Positions 24,714 through 34,517 of a stretch of DNA of 41,217 bases are shown here, one piece after another. Every line of letters starts with the position of its first letter. The stretch's first letter is position 1. The position numbers and the translations under genes were made by a program. Below the pieces are notes generated by a model. That model searched no databases. It had not been told where the DNA came from and saw only the letters and a list, made by a program, of their open reading frames with translations. The DNA is from Chitinophagales bacterium (GTDB taxonomy: Bacteria; Bacteroidota; Bacteroidia; Chitinophagales; Chitinophagaceae): the NCBI GenBank assembly GCA_015655015.1, contig JAATFV010000124.1:1-41217 (forward strand), in the 5' to 3' direction.

Positions 24714-25976
24714 CTAAGATTCGATCAGCTGATCCCGTCCCGGGCCATTGGAAATATAAGCCACTTTGACACCCAGGAATTTGTTGATAAACTGAACGTA
24801 TTCCTTCATCTTTTCAGGCAAGTTATCATATTTTTTCAAAGAAGTTGTATCTGATTTCCAACCTTCGAAAGATTCCAGCACCGGCTCAATTTTCAGGCGG
24901 TTCATCTGGAAGGGGATCTCGCTGGTGGTCTGACCGTCAATCTTATAGGCGGTACATACTTTCAATTCTGCAAAGGCGTCCAGCACATCCGCCTTGGTCA
25001 TGACGATCTTGGTGACCCCATTGATCATACAGGCGAATTTGAGGGCCACTCCGTCAATCCATCCGCAACGGCGGGGCCGGCCGGTGGTTGCGCCGAACTC
25101 GCTGCCTGTTTTCCTCAATTCCTCTCCCGTAGCGTCTTCCAGCTCGGTGGGGAACGGTCCGCTGCCTACCCGGGTGCAATAGGCTTTGCTGACGCCGATC
25201 ACATCCCTGATCTGCTGGGGGGCCACTCCCAGGCCGGTACATACTCCCGCTGAGATGGTATTGGAGGAGGTGACAAAGGGGAATGTGCCGAAATCTACAT
25301 CCAGCATGCTTCCCTGCGCCCCTTCCGCCAGAACGGTCTTGCCCTGGCTGATCTTATCGTTGATAAAATATTCTCCGTTGACGATCTTGAACTGGCGCAT
25401 GAATTCCAGGGCCTCGAAGAACTCTTCTTCCCAGTCGGAAATATCTTCATGAAAATTAAGCCCATCCAGTAATTTCTGGTGCTTCAGGCGCAATTTAATA
25501 TATTGGGTCGTAAAGCTTTTATCCAGCAAATCCCCCACCCTGAGGCCATTACGACCCGTTTTATCCATGTAGGCAGGTCCGATGCCTTTCAGCGTCGAGC
25601 CGATCTTTTCATGTCCTTTTGACACTTCAGACGCCTTATCCAGCGCACGATGGGTAGGTAATATGAGATGCGCCCGCTGGCTGATATATAAGTTCTTCCG
25701 GTAATCTACCCCGAAGGTAGCCACCGACTCACATTCTCTTTTCAGGGTGACCGGGTCCAGCACTACCCCATTGCCGATCAGGTTAGTAGTGCTCTCATGA
25801 AAAATCCCGGAAGGTATCTGGTGCAGGACGATCTTTTTATCTTTAACATACAAGGTATGACCGGCATTGGGCCCTCCCTGGAAACGGGCTATCAGGTCGT
25901 AGCGGGGCGCGAAATAGTCCACGATCTTCCCTTTCCCTTCATCGCCCCACTGGAGGCCTAAGATTACATCAACCAT
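24714..25976 (-). CDS. purA: Adenylosuccinate synthetase
   Basis: A 420-residue enzyme that joins IMP and aspartate with GTP to give adenylosuccinate, the first committed step to AMP. The GTP-binding motif GDEGKGK is at residues 11-17, GPNAGHT with the catalytic His at about 40, and IGSTLKGIGPAYMDKTGRNG, AEGAQGSMLDVDFGTFPFVT, GVGSGPFPTEL-like and TTGRPRRCGWIDGVALKFA segments follow as expected. The ATG at 25976 is the natural start. It lies downstream of spoT on the same strand, 143 bases away, and has its own -7 box. Confidence 0.96.
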   Translation of the reverse strand: MVDVILGLQWGDEGKGKIVDYFAPRYDLIARFQGGPNAGHTLYVKDKKIVLHQIPSGIFHESTTNLIGNGVVLDPVTLKRECESVATFGVDYRKNLYISQRAHLILPTHRALDKASEVSKGHEKIGSTLKGIGPAYMDKTGRNGLRVGDLLDKSFTTQYIKLRLKHQKLLDGLNFHEDISDWEEEFFEALEFMRQFKIVNGEYFINDKISQGKTVLAEGAQGSMLDVDFGTFPFVTSSNTISAGVCTGLGVAPQQIRDVIGVSKAYCTRVGSGPFPTELEDATGEELRKTGSEFGATTGRPRRCGWIDGVALKFACMINGVTKIVMTKADVLDAFAELKVCTAYKIDGQTTSEIPFQMNRLKIEPVLESFEGWKSDTTSLKKYDNLPEKMKEYVQFINKFLGVKVAYISNGPGRDQLIES

Positions 25977-26001
25977 TCATTACAGATTTGCGGGTTACTT
26001 A

Positions 26002-26009
26002 CAAAAGTA
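26002..26009 (-). promoter_or_regulatory. -7 box of purA
   Basis: On the minus strand this reads TACTTTTG, a perfect TAnnTTTG match 25 bases before the purA ATG. No -33 TTG was found at the ideal distance. Confidence 0.5.
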
Positions 26010-26119
26010 TCCGTTTTCGGGGGAAGGATCCCATTTCAACAGGTCCTCCCCGGGAAAACTTTTAACAAGGCGGCAAAAATAGGTGAAGAATCTGCTATGA
26101 CAAAAATTGAATTTTCGAT

Positions 26120-28360
26120 TTAGCCGGGTTCCGTATCATACCGGACGACGGAATGGATGCCGCCGAGCTGTTTGAGGCGCTGCACCAGCTCTTCCAATTC
26201 CTCCTTATCGTGTACATATACCTTTATATTCCCTTCAAAAAGGCCCTCTTTGGCCTCGATCGTCATGGCATTGATATTGATCTTCAATTCTCCCGAGATC
26301 AGGTTCGTGATCTTGTTGACCACCCCTACATCGTCCATTCCCACGATGCGGACGCCGGTAAGGAAGGATATTTCTTTATTCTTTGCCCATTTGGTCTTCA
26401 CGACCCGATGTCCGTACTGAGCCATCAGCTTCGCGGCATTGGGGCAGTTCGTGCGGTGGATGGTAAGCCCTTTCCCCACAGAGACGAATCCGAATACGTC
26501 ATCCCCCGGAATAGGCTTGCAGCAGTTCGCGAGGGTATAAACGATCCGGTCGCTGCTCTCCCCGAAAATGATCAGCTCCGTGTCTTTACGGGGCATCTGG
26601 GAAGAGGAGTCCGTCTTCATCTCGATAACGGGCTTCGGCGGCTTGGGAGGTTCCAGCCTGTCTCCCAGCAGGTGGAATTCTTTGATCTCCTTGAGGTCTA
26701 TGTTCCGGACAGACACCTGGTAGAAAAAGTCCAGGGAGGAGTTGAGCTTATAAAAAGCGGTGAGGACATCGATATTATGCTGATTGTAGGCGGCCCCAAA
26801 ATTTTCCAGCTTGCGTTGAACGACGTATTTCCCTTCGTCCGCGATCTTCCGTTTCTCCTCTTTCAGGGCATCCTTGATCTTGGTCTTGGCCTTCGCTGTT
26901 ACTACGATCCCCACCCAGTCTTCGTTGGGTTTCTGCTTGGCCGAGGTGATGATCTCCACCTGGTCGCCACTGCGCAGCTTATGACTGATGGGCACCAGCT
27001 TGTGATTGACCTTGGCCCCGATGGTCTGCACCCCGATGGCGCTGTGAATGGAAAAGGCGAAGTCCAGCGCGGTAGATCCTACCGGCAGCATCTTCACATC
27101 CCCTTTAGGAGTATATACATAGATCTCTTCGGCCAGGAAGCTGGTCTTAAAGTCCTGCAGGAAATCCACGGAGTCATTGTCCTGGGTATTGAGCACTTCC
27201 CGTATCTGCTGAAACCATTTATCGAAACGGCTCTCATCAGCAGCGCCTTCCTTGTATTTCCAATGTGCGGCCAGTCCCTTCTCCGCGATCTCATTCATCC
27301 TTTTCGAACGTATCTGTACTTCCACCCATTTGCCCTGCGGGCCCATGACTGTCGTATGCAAGGCTTCATAACCATTGGATTTAGGATTGCTCAGCCAGTC
27401 GCGCAGACGTTCGGGGGAAGGATTATACTCGTCCGTTATCATGGAATAGACCTTCCAGCATTCTTCCTTTTCTTTTTCCGGGGCAGAGTCCAGGATCACC
27501 CGGATGGCGAAAAGGTCATACACCTCTTCGAAAGCCACCCCTTTTTTACGCATTTTATTCCAGATGGAATGGATGCTCTTGGGGCGTCCATAGATATCAA
27601 AATTAAAGCCCCCTTTTTCGAGTTTTTCCTTCAGAGGCTTGACGAATTCGTTGATATAACGGGAGCGCTCCCGTTTGGTCTCCGATAGCTTACGGGCTAT
27701 TTCCCGGTATTCCTCCGGCTCCAGGTATTTCATGGCCAGGTCCTCCAGCTCCGTCTTTATATTGTATAATCCCATCCGATGGGCCAGGGGGGCATATACA
27801 TAGACTGTTTCGGAGGCGATCTTCAGCTGTTTCTCCCTTTTCATGCTGTCGAGCGTGCGCATATTGTGGAGGCGGTCGGCCAGCTTGATCAGGATGACCC
27901 TGGGATCATCGGTGAGCGTGAGCAGGATCTTTTTGAAGTTCTCCGCCTGGCGGGAGGCATTCACGTCCACGACATTGGAGATCTTTGTAAGCCCGTCTAC
28001 GATACGGGCGATCTCGCCGCTGAACTCCCGTTCAATATCTTCCAGGGTGATGTCCGTATCCTCCACGGTGTCGTGGAGCAGGGCGCAGATGGTGGAACGG
28101 ACGCCCAGGCCTATTTCCTCGGAACAGATCCTTGCCACGGCCAGCGGGTGAAGGATATAAGGTTCCCCGCTCTTACGCCGCATGGTCTTATGGGCTTCGG
28201 CGGCCATTTCGAACGCCGTTCGCAGCAATTCTTTATCGCCGGCCTTCAGTTTGGGCTTGAGCGAGCGCAGCAGGGCGCGGTACTCCCTGAGGATTAATTT
28301 CTTCTCCTGGTCTTCCGTAAGATTGTATTTCGGTATTGCAGCGACAGTTTCCATTTCCAT
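26120..28360 (-). CDS. Bifunctional (p)ppGpp synthetase/hydrolase, Rel/SpoT family
   Basis: A 746-residue regulator that makes and breaks (p)ppGpp in the stringent response. Order: HD hydrolase domain with LLHDTVEDTD, the synthetase domain with DIYGRPKSIHSIWNKM and GYEALHTTVMG, a TGS domain (EEIYVYTPKGDVKMLPVGST), a helical/zinc-finger-like region with CCKPIPGDD, and a C-terminal ACT domain. The HD motif is intact, so hydrolysis is likely. The ATG at 28360 is chosen, because the open frame up to 28438 runs into the divergent tRNA gene. Bacteroidota often carry two long family members, so calling this one relA or spoT would be a guess. Confidence 0.94.
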   Translation of the reverse strand: MEMETVAAIPKYNLTEDQEKKLILREYRALLRSLKPKLKAGDKELLRTAFEMAAEAHKTMRRKSGEPYILHPLAVARICSEEIGLGVRSTICALLHDTVEDTDITLEDIEREFSGEIARIVDGLTKISNVVDVNASRQAENFKKILLTLTDDPRVILIKLADRLHNMRTLDSMKREKQLKIASETVYVYAPLAHRMGLYNIKTELEDLAMKYLEPEEYREIARKLSETKRERSRYINEFVKPLKEKLEKGGFNFDIYGRPKSIHSIWNKMRKKGVAFEEVYDLFAIRVILDSAPEKEKEECWKVYSMITDEYNPSPERLRDWLSNPKSNGYEALHTTVMGPQGKWVEVQIRSKRMNEIAEKGLAAHWKYKEGAADESRFDKWFQQIREVLNTQDNDSVDFLQDFKTSFLAEEIYVYTPKGDVKMLPVGSTALDFAFSIHSAIGVQTIGAKVNHKLVPISHKLRSGDQVEIITSAKQKPNEDWVGIVVTAKAKTKIKDALKEEKRKIADEGKYVVQRKLENFGAAYNQHNIDVLTAFYKLNSSLDFFYQVSVRNIDLKEIKEFHLLGDRLEPPKPPKPVIEMKTDSSSQMPRKDTELIIFGESSDRIVYTLANCCKPIPGDDVFGFVSVGKGLTIHRTNCPNAAKLMAQYGHRVVKTKWAKNKEISFLTGVRIVGMDDVGVVNKITNLISGELKININAMTIEAKEGLFEGNIKVYVHDKEELEELVQRLKQLGGIHSVVRYDTEPG

Positions 28361-28387
28361 ACTGTACGAATTTACAAAAAAAAGCCC

Positions 28388-28395
28388 TAGTTTTG
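28388..28395 (+). promoter_or_regulatory. -7 box of the tRNA-Leu gene
   Basis: TAGTTTTG, a perfect TAnnTTTG match 15 bases before the mature tRNA 5' end, lying in the 50-base gap between the divergent Rel/SpoT gene and the tRNA. Confidence 0.6.
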
Positions 28396-28410
28396 CACCC
28401 TTCTCCAAAA

Positions 28411-28492
28411 GCGGGCGTGGCGAAATTGGCAGACGCACTAGACTTAGGATCTAGCGGAGCAATCCATGTAGGTTCGACCCCTATCGCCCGCA
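28411..28492 (+). tRNA. tRNA-Leu (anticodon UAG)
   Basis: An 82-base cloverleaf. The acceptor stem is GCGGGCG (28411-28417) with CGCCCGC (28485-28491). The anticodon arm is CTAGA-CTTAGGA-TCTAG, giving anticodon TAG in DNA, which reads CUA and related leucine codons. A long variable arm typical of Leu follows, then a GGTTCGACC T-arm. The discriminator base is A (28492) and the CCA end is not encoded. Confidence 0.93.
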
Positions 28493-28527
28493 CAAATGTC
28501 CCGGGTGGGAATATGTAACCCTTTTGT

Positions 28528-28559
28528 AACGGCTATCAAACAGATAGCCGTTTTTTTTT
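28528..28559 (+). terminator. Terminator of the tRNA-Leu gene
   Basis: A 10-bp stem AACGGCTATC / GATAGCCGTT (28528-28537 and 28543-28552) with loop AAACA and a T-run of nine. It shows that the open frame starting at 28558 is not the real start of the next gene. Confidence 0.9.
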
Positions 28560-28671
28560 GCAATTTCCTTCCAAATCATACGATTCCGGCAACCACTCAA
28601 TGATCACTGTCATCCACTCAATAACTTTTATCAGGATGGGCCAGTCGCATAATTTCAGCCAAAATCCTGTT

Positions 28672-29508
28672 ATGAATATGAAATTATTGACTTCCCTCTC
28701 CCTCGCGGCAGGCATATTAGCCATAAACAGCTGCGGAAAACCAAATACGCCTCCACCCCCAACGGCTTCCGGCAAATGTTTCCTTGTTTCCGAAACAGTA
28801 AACGGAGGCCCCGGTTACGGCGCCTCATGGGTATATAAATATGATGCGGATGGACACCTGTTAAGCGGCAGCAATCCGCCGGTAAACGGTCAGACTCCGG
28901 ACGGTGCGCTGGCTGTCAATGGCAACCTTGTCGGGATTGGATTCGGTAAATTGAAGTGGCTTTACGGATACGTGGGCGACCTGAAAAATGGGATCCCATC
29001 TTCCGGCTACATGGATTTTACTGACGACGGCACGACCAATCCTAAGTTTGAAGAGTATATTTTCGGTTATGACGGAAAACAACGACTGATTGAGGTGGCA
29101 ATTAAAGCGGGCACCATCAACATCGCGTATGATGATAAGGACAACGTTGTCAAATTGACTTTTATAACAAATAATGGCCCGCGGGTTATTTCACCCATCG
29201 TTACTATTGACGGCTACGATGACAAGCCCACACCTTATGCTGCAGATCCTAAGATATGGATATTCACGCAGCAGATGAGGAGCTGGTCCTACTTTGATGA
29301 ATACCGTATAATATCGGCCCTGAGTAAAAATAACCCCGGCAGGATCTCTACGGATTACGGTGTCGGCAATACGGCGTCCAATTACGTATATGACATATTC
29401 TATCAATACAATGACAATGGCATGCCTGCTCTGGCAACCGTGCAAAGAACATATCGGGGCGCCAAAACAACCTGGCAGTCGAACTCTTACGGCTACGATT
29501 GCAAATAG
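28672..29508 (+). CDS. Secreted lipoprotein of unknown function
   Basis: A 278-residue protein from ATG at 28672 (or 276 from 28678) with a lipobox ending AINSC (Cys19 counted from 28678), followed by a Pro-rich linker. The mature part has YD-like beta strands (WVYKYDADGHLLSGSNPPVN, FGYDGKQRLIEVAIKAGTIN, FYQYNDNGMPALATVQRTYR), a pattern seen in DUF4595-like Bacteroidota lipoproteins. It is likely exposed on the outer membrane. It lies 58 bases upstream of the sensor-kinase gene on the same strand, so the two may be co-expressed, possibly as a sensed or associated surface protein. A near-consensus -7 box, TAACTTTT, lies at 28622-28629. Confidence 0.75.
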   Translation: MNMKLLTSLSLAAGILAINSCGKPNTPPPPTASGKCFLVSETVNGGPGYGASWVYKYDADGHLLSGSNPPVNGQTPDGALAVNGNLVGIGFGKLKWLYGYVGDLKNGIPSSGYMDFTDDGTTNPKFEEYIFGYDGKQRLIEVAIKAGTINIAYDDKDNVVKLTFITNNGPRVISPIVTIDGYDDKPTPYAADPKIWIFTQQMRSWSYFDEYRIISALSKNNPGRISTDYGVGNTASNYVYDIFYQYNDNGMPALATVQRTYRGAKTTWQSNSYGYDCK

Positions 29509-29566
29509 CAGAGGTCTGAAACCAGCCAGGAGAATGAGGTAACTCAAAAAGATAGTACATTTAATC

Positions 29567-32500
29567 ATGCGTTATGTGCACTTGATATTTTTACTTATTG
29601 GCTGCGGATCCGGCTCCTTGCAATTACGCGCGCAACATACCATGGCCAGCCCCTCTGCACGGTCGTATATTTTCAGGAACATCGATCAGGACGATGGCCT
29701 GAATAGTAACGAAGTGCTGGCAATCAGTCAGGATCAGAAGGGCTATTGGTGGATTGGATCTGTTAAGGGCCTCCAACGATACGACGGACTACGCTTTCTT
29801 AATTGCCTCCGGGAAGGAAATCAGGAAGGCGATATCGCCGTAACCGGTATATTCCCCGAAAGTCCGGAACAACTTTTATACAGCCAGGGCGATTTTGCCC
29901 TCTATCGGTGGGACTTCTTAAAACGTACGGGATCAGCCGTTCCATTATCAGGTACCGTTGATGAATGCACGGACAGCGCAGGCAATAGCTGGAAACTACA
30001 GCCCTGCCGGAACAATTTGTACCGTATGCAAAAGAATGGAAAAGGCCCCTGGCAGATCGCAAATTTTTACAATGACGGAACAGACAGCTGGATTGTTTCC
30101 CCGATCTTTGGCCTGTTTCTCCTGGATGCCGCACATCACCGCCTGTATACGTCCGAAGACAATCCTTTACATCATCCGGTACTGACAGGCATGCAAAATC
30201 TCAGCGGCAGCATCCGCAGCATGACGGTGGACCGGCAGGGGGGCATTTGGTTCCTTAGCTGGTCGCATTTATTCTACCGTTACAATATCGCTGCCAGGAC
30301 ACTGAACAGCTATTCAGTAGCGGACATTTTGCATGCCGAAGGCGCCCAGGGCACCATACCTGGCTGGGTTTCCGGTGTCATGGAAGATAGCCGCGGCATC
30401 ATTTGGCTATCAACTGCAGCAGCCGGCTTACTGAAGTATGATCCCTCCGCCAACCGATTTGAATACATCACCGCTACGCCAGGCAATAAAATATCGTTAC
30501 AATACAATCAACAGATCAACACCATTTTCCAGGACCGGGATGAGAATATCTGGCTGGGGACCGATAAAGGAATAAGTGTATTCAATCCTTATGATGAGCA
30601 TTTTACAGTACTCCACAATACGGATGCGGGCCCTTTAGTAAAAACCGGGGCAGAGATCAGCAGTGTTATTGAAACCGGAAGTAATGATATCTGGGTAGGA
30701 AGCTGGGGGGGCGGCATTACCAGGTATGATAGTACCCTCAAGGTATCCGGGCATGTCTTTTTCAAAGGGAAGTATGATGACAATCTCGTTTGGAGTTTAC
30801 TGCAGCAAGCAGATGGCAGTATTTGGGCCGGTTGCCAGGTAGGCATGCTTCATCAGATAGATCCTGTTACGCTTCATGTACAAACCACCCGCCCGAAGGT
30901 CTTAGGCGGCTCCACTATCAAGTGTATGGTGCATGAACCGGGCGGTAATACATTGCTCGGACTCCAAAGCGGAAGGATCATCGTATGGGACACAGCCACC
31001 CGCCAATTCCTTCCCTTTGCTGACAATGGACTACAGCGGTCGCCTATTGTAAACTTGTATGCGGAGAAGGGCATTTGCTGGGCGACCACACGGGATGGAC
31101 TTCGCGCATTCGACATTCGCAAACGAAGTTTTACAGCTACCTACAAACCTTCTGCCGGTTATGCCGTTTATCTTACCAGCGTGGATTCCTGGAACGACAG
31201 TACACTGATCCTGGGCACTGAAAATGCAGGCATTTATTTCTTTGACAAACGTACCGGCGGCTTTACTAAAATGCCGATACACAACGAGCGGCCATTTGCA
31301 GCAGCCTGTGCAGTCCGCAAAGATAAGAACGGCAATATTTGGTTCACCGGAGATGATAATATAGGCTTTAATATGCCGCTGCAAAAAAAGTATGCAGTGT
31401 ACCGGCCCGCCAAGGGGCTCATGAAAGACGTGTTTCGCGGAAATCAGTTTATGATCTCCCGAAAAGGGAACTGGTTTGCCTGGAGCTACTCGGAAGTACT
31501 GATGTTCAATCCGGACAGTTTACGTATTTCCCATGCAGCAGGCAGCGTTGCCATTACCGGATTTAAGGTGCATGCAGACCAGCTGCCAATAGACTCATTG
31601 CTGCAGTATCAGCAGCCCGTAAAGCTATCGTACCTCCAAAACTTTATCAGTATAGAATTTTCAGACCTCCGGTTTTCAAATACGGTCCAAACGAATTATT
31701 ATTACCGCCTCGATGGAGTAGATAAAGATTGGGTACATGGAGGTCCAAAGGGATATGCAAATTATACAGGCCTTGATGCCGGCGAATATATTTTCCATGT
31801 AAAAGCAGCAAATGCCGGGCACGAGACACCCGAAGTATCCATGCAAATCATTATCGCCCCGCCGTTCTGGAATGCCGGGTGGTTTCGCTTGCTGTGCGGA
31901 ACGATCCTGCTATTGACCCTCCTGGGGCTAATACGCTGGTACAACAGTGCCGTACAAAAAGAATCGCGGATGAAGCAGCAGCTCGCAGAGACGGAGATGA
32001 TGGCCCTGCGTGCACAGATGAACCCTCACTTTATTTTCAACTGCATTAATAGCATAGATGCCCTGATACAGTGCGATGACAAATACCTTGCGACCGTAAG
32101 CCTTAACAAGTTTGCAAAATTGATCCGCAATATCCTGGAGGGCTCTCAGCGGCCAACAACCACTTTATCTCAGGATCTGGAAACGCTCAGGTTATATATC
32201 GACCTGGAGCAGTTACGTACAGAGCATGCTTTTACCGCCGAAATAAATGTAGAGGACAGGCTACTGGAAGAGAATTTCAAAGTGCCTTCACTCATCATCC
32301 AGCCGTATGTCGAAAATGCCATACACCATGGCCTGCGCAACCGGCGAAATGCCGGCGGCAAACTTAGCATCACTCTTATGCAAGAGGGAGAATATCTGTC
32401 CTATATTATTGAAGACAATGGCGTCGGTCGTGACGCCGCAAACAGCCGTAACCGGACACACCGGCCTTACGGAATGGAAATGAGCCGTAACCGGGTGAAA

Positions 32501-32602
32501 CTATTTAATGGCAATGACAAAATGCCTGTAGTAATTACAGACCTGCAAGAGGATGGTTTGCCAACAGGCACGCGTGTCGTCGTAACCGTAAAATGCTGCT
32601 GA
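29567..32602 (+). CDS. LytS-type sensor histidine kinase with a periplasmic beta-propeller
   Basis: A 1011-residue membrane sensor. A signal peptide (MRYVHLIFLLIGCGSGSLQL) leads to a large periplasmic region of regulator-propeller repeats (NRFEYI, DENIWLGTDKGISVFNPYD, NDIWVGSWGGGITRYDSTL, GNIWFTGDDNIG). A Y_Y_Y domain follows at about 706-760 (YYYRLDGVDKDWVHGGPKGY), then one membrane helix at about 772-792. The cytoplasmic part is a LytS/YehU kinase: His821 in RAQMNPHFIFNCINSI, then PSLIIQPYVENAIHHGLRNR and EDNGVGRD. It overlaps the response-regulator gene (TGATG), which points to translational coupling. The signal it senses is unknown. Confidence 0.93.
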   Translation: MRYVHLIFLLIGCGSGSLQLRAQHTMASPSARSYIFRNIDQDDGLNSNEVLAISQDQKGYWWIGSVKGLQRYDGLRFLNCLREGNQEGDIAVTGIFPESPEQLLYSQGDFALYRWDFLKRTGSAVPLSGTVDECTDSAGNSWKLQPCRNNLYRMQKNGKGPWQIANFYNDGTDSWIVSPIFGLFLLDAAHHRLYTSEDNPLHHPVLTGMQNLSGSIRSMTVDRQGGIWFLSWSHLFYRYNIAARTLNSYSVADILHAEGAQGTIPGWVSGVMEDSRGIIWLSTAAAGLLKYDPSANRFEYITATPGNKISLQYNQQINTIFQDRDENIWLGTDKGISVFNPYDEHFTVLHNTDAGPLVKTGAEISSVIETGSNDIWVGSWGGGITRYDSTLKVSGHVFFKGKYDDNLVWSLLQQADGSIWAGCQVGMLHQIDPVTLHVQTTRPKVLGGSTIKCMVHEPGGNTLLGLQSGRIIVWDTATRQFLPFADNGLQRSPIVNLYAEKGICWATTRDGLRAFDIRKRSFTATYKPSAGYAVYLTSVDSWNDSTLILGTENAGIYFFDKRTGGFTKMPIHNERPFAAACAVRKDKNGNIWFTGDDNIGFNMPLQKKYAVYRPAKGLMKDVFRGNQFMISRKGNWFAWSYSEVLMFNPDSLRISHAAGSVAITGFKVHADQLPIDSLLQYQQPVKLSYLQNFISIEFSDLRFSNTVQTNYYYRLDGVDKDWVHGGPKGYANYTGLDAGEYIFHVKAANAGHETPEVSMQIIIAPPFWNAGWFRLLCGTILLLTLLGLIRWYNSAVQKESRMKQQLAETEMMALRAQMNPHFIFNCINSIDALIQCDDKYLATVSLNKFAKLIRNILEGSQRPTTTLSQDLETLRLYIDLEQLRTEHAFTAEINVEDRLLEENFKVPSLIIQPYVENAIHHGLRNRRNAGGKLSITLMQEGEYLSYIIEDNGVGRDAANSRNRTHRPYGMEMSRNRVKLFNGNDKMPVVITDLQEDGLPTGTRVVVTVKCC

Positions 32603-33345
32603 TGATAACTGCGATAATTATAGATGATGAATTAAAAGGCCGGATCGCTCTGCGGCAAAAGATAACGAACTACTGCCCCGATGTTACCCTCCTGGGTGAA
32701 GCGAGCGATGGCGAGGAGGGGATACAGTTGATAGAACAGGTGCAACCTGAAATTGTGTTTCTCGATATCGAAATGCCCGGGCTGGGCGGATTTGACATGC
32801 TGCAAAAGCTGGTCCGCAAGCAGTTTCATCTGATCTTTACCACGGCCTACGATCATTATGCCATCAAGGCTATTCGTTTCGCCGCCTTCGATTACCTCTT
32901 AAAACCGGTGGACATCGAGGAGCTTAGGGCAGCCATCCACAAAATAAAGCAGGAAAAAATACACTCCTCTACCCAGGACCGCTTGCAGGGGTTACTGCAT
33001 AACCTGCAGCACAAATATGCACTCAATAAAATCGCCATCCCGGATAAGCACGGCATACATCTTTATGATATCAATGATATCATTCATGTAGATGCGCACA
33101 GCAATTATTCGATCTTGTTCTTTGCGAACGGTACTAAGCTCACAGCCAGCAAGACCCTGAAGGAGTTTGAAGAGCTGCTGCCGACCGACTTGTTTTTCCG
33201 CCCTCACCACTCGCACCTGATCAATATGCATTATGTGAAGCGATACATAAAGGGGGATGGCGGCCAGGTGGAAATGCACAATGGCGATCTCATAGATGTA
33301 TCCCGCCGGAACAAAGATGATTTATTGAAGTTGCTGAAGCGCTGA
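32602..33345 (+). CDS. LytTR family response regulator
   Basis: A 247-residue transcription factor. The receiver domain starts MITAIIIDDE, with the phosphorylation Asp at about residue 55 (VFLDIEMPGLGGFD), and ends near ALKAIRF-like and FDYLLKPVDIEEL segments. A LytTR DNA-binding domain covers about 143-245 (IAIPDKHGIHLYDINDIIHV, then LKEFEELLPTDLFFRPHHSH and DVSRRNKDDLLKLL). The ATG at 32602 overlaps the kinase stop by one base and gives the normal N-terminus; the in-frame ATG at 32593 would add three residues. It forms a two-component pair with the preceding kinase. Confidence 0.94.
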   Translation: MITAIIIDDELKGRIALRQKITNYCPDVTLLGEASDGEEGIQLIEQVQPEIVFLDIEMPGLGGFDMLQKLVRKQFHLIFTTAYDHYAIKAIRFAAFDYLLKPVDIEELRAAIHKIKQEKIHSSTQDRLQGLLHNLQHKYALNKIAIPDKHGIHLYDINDIIHVDAHSNYSILFFANGTKLTASKTLKEFEELLPTDLFFRPHHSHLINMHYVKRYIKGDGGQVEMHNGDLIDVSRRNKDDLLKLLKR

Positions 33346-33365
33346 TCAGCCTGGCATCATCTGTC

Positions 33366-34448
33366 TTAAAATAGCTCCCGCAATTTTTGCTGCAATAAGC
33401 TCTTATCCGGCAATTGCGTCTGATAAGCAGCCACCATCGCCGGCGACAAGCTCCGGTTCAACGCATATTTCACTACTTCTGCATCCTGATCCTTACACAG
33501 TAAAATGCCAATGCTGGGATTTTCATGTTCTTTTTTTACGTCCTGATCCAGCGCTTCCAGGTAGAAATTGAGCTGACCTAAATATTCAGGCTTGAATTTA
33601 TCCGATTTAAGCTCAAAGGCAATAAGGCATTGCAAGCCGCGATGGAAAAAAAGCAGGTCTATTTTAAAATCACTGTTCCCGACCTGTATTCGGTATTCTT
33701 CCCCCATAAAAATAAAATCCTTCCCAAGCTCGAGGATGAAATTTCTCATCTGACCGATTAATGCCCTTTGCAGATCTCCTTCATTGTGATCCTTGGGAAG
33801 ATTTAAAAATTCCAGGATATAGTCGGACTTGAAAGCGCTGGTTATATCCCGTCCTGATCCTTTTATCTTTGCCGGCAGTTGGTGATTCCCTAACATTATC
33901 CGCTCGAAAACCCCGCTGGAGATTTGCCGGTCCAATTCTTTGACTGAATAATTTTCCTGAATACATAGACGTAGATAAAACTCTTTCTCTTCATCAGTTT
34001 TGGATCGCGACATAATGATCTGGTGATGGGTCCATCCTATTTTAGATAAGATTGTATCTCGAACACTAGTAGGCTGTAATGATATCACCGGCGGAGATGC
34101 GATTTTATTGGAATGATTGTCAATGTTTTGCATTTGTCTCATCGTCGATGAGACAATTGATTCATTATTTATATATGTTTCATAAAACTGTTTCATCCGG
34201 TATATGTTTTGCCGGCTGAATCCCTTTAAATCCGGATGACGGCTTTCAATAAATTTTGCCAGTTCATCCACCGTCTTCTTTCCCCAGATTGCCTGAGCGA
34301 TCCGCTTACTGATATATTCCCCTACCTGCCAGTAACAATTAATGAGCTCCGTATTTACGGCTTTGTATGCATGGGTCCGTGCCTGCTTAATAAGCTGCAC
34401 GACTTCTGAGAATTGTTTTTCCTCTTTCATGGGTATGTCTTTTTTCAA
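33366..34448 (-). CDS. PD-(D/E)XK nuclease domain protein of the DUF1016 (YhcG) family
   Basis: A 360-residue protein. The N-terminal DUF1016 part is clear (KAVNTELINCYWQVGEYISK, GFSRQNIYRMKQFYETYIN). The C-terminal nuclease domain has D264 (SDFKIDLLFFHRGL), E279 and K281 (IAFELKSDKFKPEYLGQL) and Gln292, matching the PD-(D/E)XK plan, so catalysis is likely. The family occurs both alone and near restriction systems; none is seen here. The ATG at 34448 may be replaced by one at 34430. It converges with the response-regulator gene, 20 bases apart, and has a 10-bp inverted repeat upstream at 34518-34544. Its biological role is not settled. Confidence 0.88.
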   Translation of the reverse strand: MKKDIPMKEEKQFSEVVQLIKQARTHAYKAVNTELINCYWQVGEYISKRIAQAIWGKKTVDELAKFIESRHPDLKGFSRQNIYRMKQFYETYINNESIVSSTMRQMQNIDNHSNKIASPPVISLQPTSVRDTILSKIGWTHHQIIMSRSKTDEEKEFYLRLCIQENYSVKELDRQISSGVFERIMLGNHQLPAKIKGSGRDITSAFKSDYILEFLNLPKDHNEGDLQRALIGQMRNFILELGKDFIFMGEEYRIQVGNSDFKIDLLFFHRGLQCLIAFELKSDKFKPEYLGQLNFYLEALDQDVKKEHENPSIGILLCKDQDAEVVKYALNRSLSPAMVAAYQTQLPDKSLLQQKLRELF

Positions 34449-34517
34449 TGAGTAATGTGATAATCCCGGTCATTATAGGATATAGCATTCCATTATGCCC
34501 GTTGAGGCATTTTAAGG

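Noticed and set aside
25977..26119. A purine riboswitch before purA
   Set aside because: The leader is only about 15-20 bases after the -7 box and shows no conserved purine-aptamer loops.
26153..27688. A 511-codon open frame on the + strand
   Set aside because: It is the antisense of the conserved Rel/SpoT gene. Its length comes from the codon use of the real gene, and the translation shows no domain.
28558..28671. N-terminal extension of the lipoprotein gene
   Set aside because: It begins in the T-run of the tRNA terminator, and a proper lipoprotein signal starts only at 28672/28678.
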